A stretch of DNA of 24,769 nucleotides, from NCBI GenBank assembly GCA_021286885.1, contig JAJTBM010000003.1:1-24769 (forward strand), in the 5' to 3' direction. The notes under the pieces were generated by a model. That model was not told the origin of the DNA. It searched no databases and was given only the letters and a program-made list of their open reading frames with translations. This document shows positions 22,618 through 24,769 of the stretch, one piece after another. The first letter of the stretch is position 1. Every line of letters begins with the position of its first letter. A program made the position numbers and the translations under genes. Origin of the DNA: Rhodocyclales bacterium (GTDB taxonomy: Bacteria > Pseudomonadota > Gammaproteobacteria > Burkholderiales > Rhodocyclaceae).

Positions 22618-24224
22618 CGACTGGGGATCGAGTCGTATTGGATGCTGTACTCGTCAGCTGGGTAAGCGTCAATCACCGGGCTGCGCCGCTCCTCACCGCC
22701 CTGCATGCCCCCAAGAGTCACCTCCGTTCCAGGGTTCGGTGCGTGTATATCTGCTGGCGCGAAGCTCCTGCCCCAGATGGTGATCGCGAACGTGAGGCTT
22801 TGCGGGAGACAATTAGTGAGCTTCGTAGAGAGCTCGCTTCTCATTGCCCAGAGATTGTGAAGTTGCCTTGGAAGACGAGCGCATCACCCACGGATCATGC
22901 CGCGATTCGATCATTTGCTGAGCAGGTACTGATTCGCGTCCGAGGTGACAATCCCGATTCTCTCATCGCAGTTCACTTATCGCCAGGGACTCCTGCAATG
23001 CACGCCGTATGGCTGACGCTTGGTGCTACGGGTTTCATATCGGGACCAATGGAACTGATACAGACCTCTGACATCCGCGGCCAAGTGGCGGGCCAACCGC
23101 CTGTGCAGGTGATTCAGTTTGATCTGGATACCTGGCTTCGTCGGTACCGAACGGCGAGTCCCCAAAAGACAGGAACAGACGATGACGGCCACCTCTGGGA
23201 CCCAGCCACGATCAAGAGTCCTGCCCTTCGCGAGGCTCTGCGTAGGCTTACCGAATGGGCTCCTCTGAGAGTTCCAGTGCTATTGATCGGAGAGCGGGGT
23301 ACAGGCAAGACCACGCTCGCTAATTTCCTGCGCGCCATGAGTCCATTTCAGAAGGCACAGGGATCGTCCTGGCCGACAGTTGTTTGTGGCCAATTTCGGG
23401 TGAATCCACAACTCGCACGGTCAGAGCTGTTCGGTCACGCTAAGGGAGCGTTCACCGGTGCAACGAGGGCTCGCGAGGGCCTACTGAAGAAGGCTGACGG
23501 TGACACTTTGTTTTTCGATGAAATCGCCGACCTGGATCAGGATACTCAGCGCTTGCTCATGGCCGCCATTGAAGGGCGAGGCTTTCAGAAGCTCGGAGAC
23601 GGGGCAGTAGAGTATTCGAACTTCCGGCTGGTTTGCGCCACAAACCGTCCGCTTACTGAGCTTCGCGATGCAATACTTGATTCAGATTTCCTTGATCGCA
23701 TTGCCATCTTCGTTCTTAAAGTGCCAGCATTACGGGAGTGCAGGGAGGATTTGCCGGATGCTTGGCGGCGCGTACTGACGGCTACGACACGGAACGCGGG
23801 TGTTTCACCTGAGGGATGGCAAACGTATATTGCGCACCCAACTATGCTGGCAGCACTTGCCAACCATCCGTTGAGCGGGAACTTCCGAGACCTCCAGCGT
23901 GCGGCCTATCACTTGCTCTCTGCACTGTGTGCGGCACGTCCCAAGGAACAGGTTCTGGAGGATGCCATTGCGGCTCTAGGCCCGCGTCTGTCACCGCAAC
24001 GAGCACTGCCAAACGTCCCCGACCTTACTGCATTGCTACCGGTTGACGACTTTCGTACTCAGGTACAAGACTACGAACGCGCATGGCTGAACGCTGCACT
24101 TTCGAAGGCAGAGGGCAACAAATCTGAGGCAGCACGGCTACTCGGAATTCCCCGTAAGACATTTGAAAACCGACTACGCGTATGTAGCAGTGAAGATTCG
24201 GATGGCAGCGAATTAGGTGACTGA
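22614..24224 (+). CDS. CARF-domain sigma54-dependent activator (RtcR-like architecture)
   Basis: The 536-aa protein has an N-terminal CARF-type domain (1-180) with the signature HLSPGTPAMHAVW at 121-133, the same type of motif as in RtcR. The AAA+ domain follows: Walker A GERGTGKT (226-233), the sigma54-contacting GAFTGA (278-283) and Walker B DTLFFDEIADL (297-307). A Fis-type helix-turn-helix ends it (NKSEAARLLGIPRKTFENRL, 502-521). CARF domains bind cyclic oligoadenylates or, in RtcR, RNA ends with a cyclic phosphate; the ligand here is open. As the last gene of an operon with a sigma54 promoter it should activate its own operon. Unlike RtcR loci, no rtcB or rtcA is adjacent. It lies on the same strand as its targets, so some basal transcription must supply it. 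Confidence 0.9.
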   Translation: MTTGDRVVLDAVLVSWVSVNHRAAPLLTALHAPKSHLRSRVRCVYICWREAPAPDGDREREALRETISELRRELASHCPEIVKLPWKTSASPTDHAAIRSFAEQVLIRVRGDNPDSLIAVHLSPGTPAMHAVWLTLGATGFISGPMELIQTSDIRGQVAGQPPVQVIQFDLDTWLRRYRTASPQKTGTDDDGHLWDPATIKSPALREALRRLTEWAPLRVPVLLIGERGTGKTTLANFLRAMSPFQKAQGSSWPTVVCGQFRVNPQLARSELFGHAKGAFTGATRAREGLLKKADGDTLFFDEIADLDQDTQRLLMAAIEGRGFQKLGDGAVEYSNFRLVCATNRPLTELRDAILDSDFLDRIAIFVLKVPALRECREDLPDAWRRVLTATTRNAGVSPEGWQTYIAHPTMLAALANHPLSGNFRDLQRAAYHLLSALCAARPKEQVLEDAIAALGPRLSPQRALPNVPDLTALLPVDDFRTQVQDYERAWLNAALSKAEGNKSEAARLLGIPRKTFENRLRVCSSEDSDGSELGD

Positions 24225-24300
24225 ATCTTCCCCGGTTTCGTAGCTGCAGTCGAGAGCGACAGTTCAGCATCAGATGACGGATTTCAAATCCCCCACCCCC

Positions 24301-24769
24301 TCAATGCGCCGCATCCCCCCCCGCCGCGCTCGGCCTTCCATGTACAGGCCGGCTGAGCCAGACTGTGGCGAGGAGTAGTACGAACAGGCAGCCCGAGATC
24401 CAGAAGATGTCCAGGGCGGCCATGGAAAATGCCTGTACGTTGATCTGCCGTTCGAGCACGCCCAGGGCTGCGTCGCCGGGGATGCCGAGGGCGTGTATGC
24501 CGTCCAGGGTCTGGGTGGCGGTGGGGTTGTAGGCGCTGATCTGGGTGGCCAGGTGTTCGTGGTGGAGGCTGGCGCGGCGTTCCCACAGGGTGCTCATCAG
24601 GGATGCGCCGAAGGCGCCGAAGGTGATGCGCACAAAGTTGGAGACGCCAGAGGCCGAGGGGATGCGCTCCATGGGCTGGCCCGAGAGGGTGATGGAGACC
24701 AGCGGGATGAAGAAGCAGGCCATGGCGATGCCCTGGATGATCTGGGGAATCACGATGCTGATGGGGCTG
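24301..24769 (-). CDS. DHA2-family MFS transporter (partial, C-terminal part)
   Basis: This is the last roughly 155 residues of a transporter whose start lies beyond the right window edge. It shows membrane segments at the end of a DHA2 permease (MACFFIPLVSITLSG, then SGVSNFVRITFGAFGASLMS) and a final one (FWISGCLFVLLLATVWLS). The signature PSASGVSNFVR matches the late-segment motif of EmrB-type transporters, and the N-x-Q-A-F segment near 24445 is also typical. It differs in sequence from the transporter at 3382-4956, so it belongs to a second system. It is convergent with the island operon, with 76 nt between the two stop codons, and belongs to the high-GC backbone. Confidence 0.88.
   Translation of the reverse strand, partial: SPISIVIPQIIQGIAMACFFIPLVSITLSGQPMERIPSASGVSNFVRITFGAFGASLMSTLWERRASLHHEHLATQISAYNPTATQTLDGIHALGIPGDAALGVLERQINVQAFSMAALDIFWISGCLFVLLLATVWLSRPVHGRPSAAGGDAAH

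Noticed and set aside
22614..24224. Genuine RtcR of an RNA-repair operon
   Set aside because: Domain order agrees, but rtcA/rtcB are absent from the window and the gene is co-directional with and distal to its presumed targets.
24192..24230. Inverted repeat GAAGATTC/GAATCTTC around the stop of the CARF gene as terminator
   Set aside because: The arms are only 8 bp, 23 nt apart, and no T-run follows.

Overview
The window reads as chromosomal DNA of a GC-rich proteobacterium. Gene content (EmrAB-TolC-type efflux, FIST/histidine-kinase pair, T6SS-effector-type genes) fits a betaproteobacterium, and Rhodocyclales is my guess; no rRNA or universal marker gene is present to prove it. I see no tRNA, rRNA or CRISPR array.

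Layout. (1) 1-1530: a fragment of a type VI secretion effector/immunity-like cluster on the minus strand: a DUF2931-like lipoprotein gene, a truncated DUF2235 (Tle1-like) lipase fragment, and the start of a second lipoprotein copy. The two lipoprotein copies share 256 identical bases. (2) 1955-3330: a glycine-rich-tailed protein and a UPF0126/TRIC-type membrane protein. (3) 3382-8414: a tripartite efflux operon (outer-membrane factor, membrane-fusion protein, DHA2 transporter) with a divergent TetR regulator and clear operator palindromes between them. (4) 8434-11680: a small conserved protein, a cold-shock-domain membrane protein with its own promoter, and a FIST sensor protein overlapping a soluble histidine kinase. 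(5) 11714-16608: a secreted protein, an AlbA_2/Schlafen-type ATPase regulator and a B12-type radical SAM protein, all on the minus strand. (6) 16740-24224: an accessory island with visibly lower GC, bordered on the left by an IS3-type transposase remnant. (7) 24301-24769: the C-terminal part of another DHA2 transporter, cut by the window end.

The island is the most interesting part. It is a tight four-gene operon: an Upf1-like SF1 helicase (broken by a frameshift), an unrecognised 391-aa protein, a double-HKD phospholipase-D-family protein, and a CARF-domain sigma54 activator of the RtcR architecture. Junctions are ATGA overlaps or a 3-nt gap. In front of the first gene there is a sigma54 promoter (GG-N10-GC), preceded by four tandem decamers placed like upstream activator sites, and followed by a strong Shine-Dalgarno. 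I read this as a self-regulated, nucleotide- or RNA-end-sensing defence or RNA-damage-response module: the CARF domain senses a signal, the AAA+ domain activates sigma54 transcription of the operon, and helicase plus nuclease act on nucleic acid. No rtcBA or CRISPR genes accompany it. Helicase plus PLD recalls Mokosh-type defence, but the split arrangement, the unknown second gene and the CARF-sigma54 control are not a combination I recognise. In this genome the helicase looks inactivated, unless the frameshift is a sequence error.
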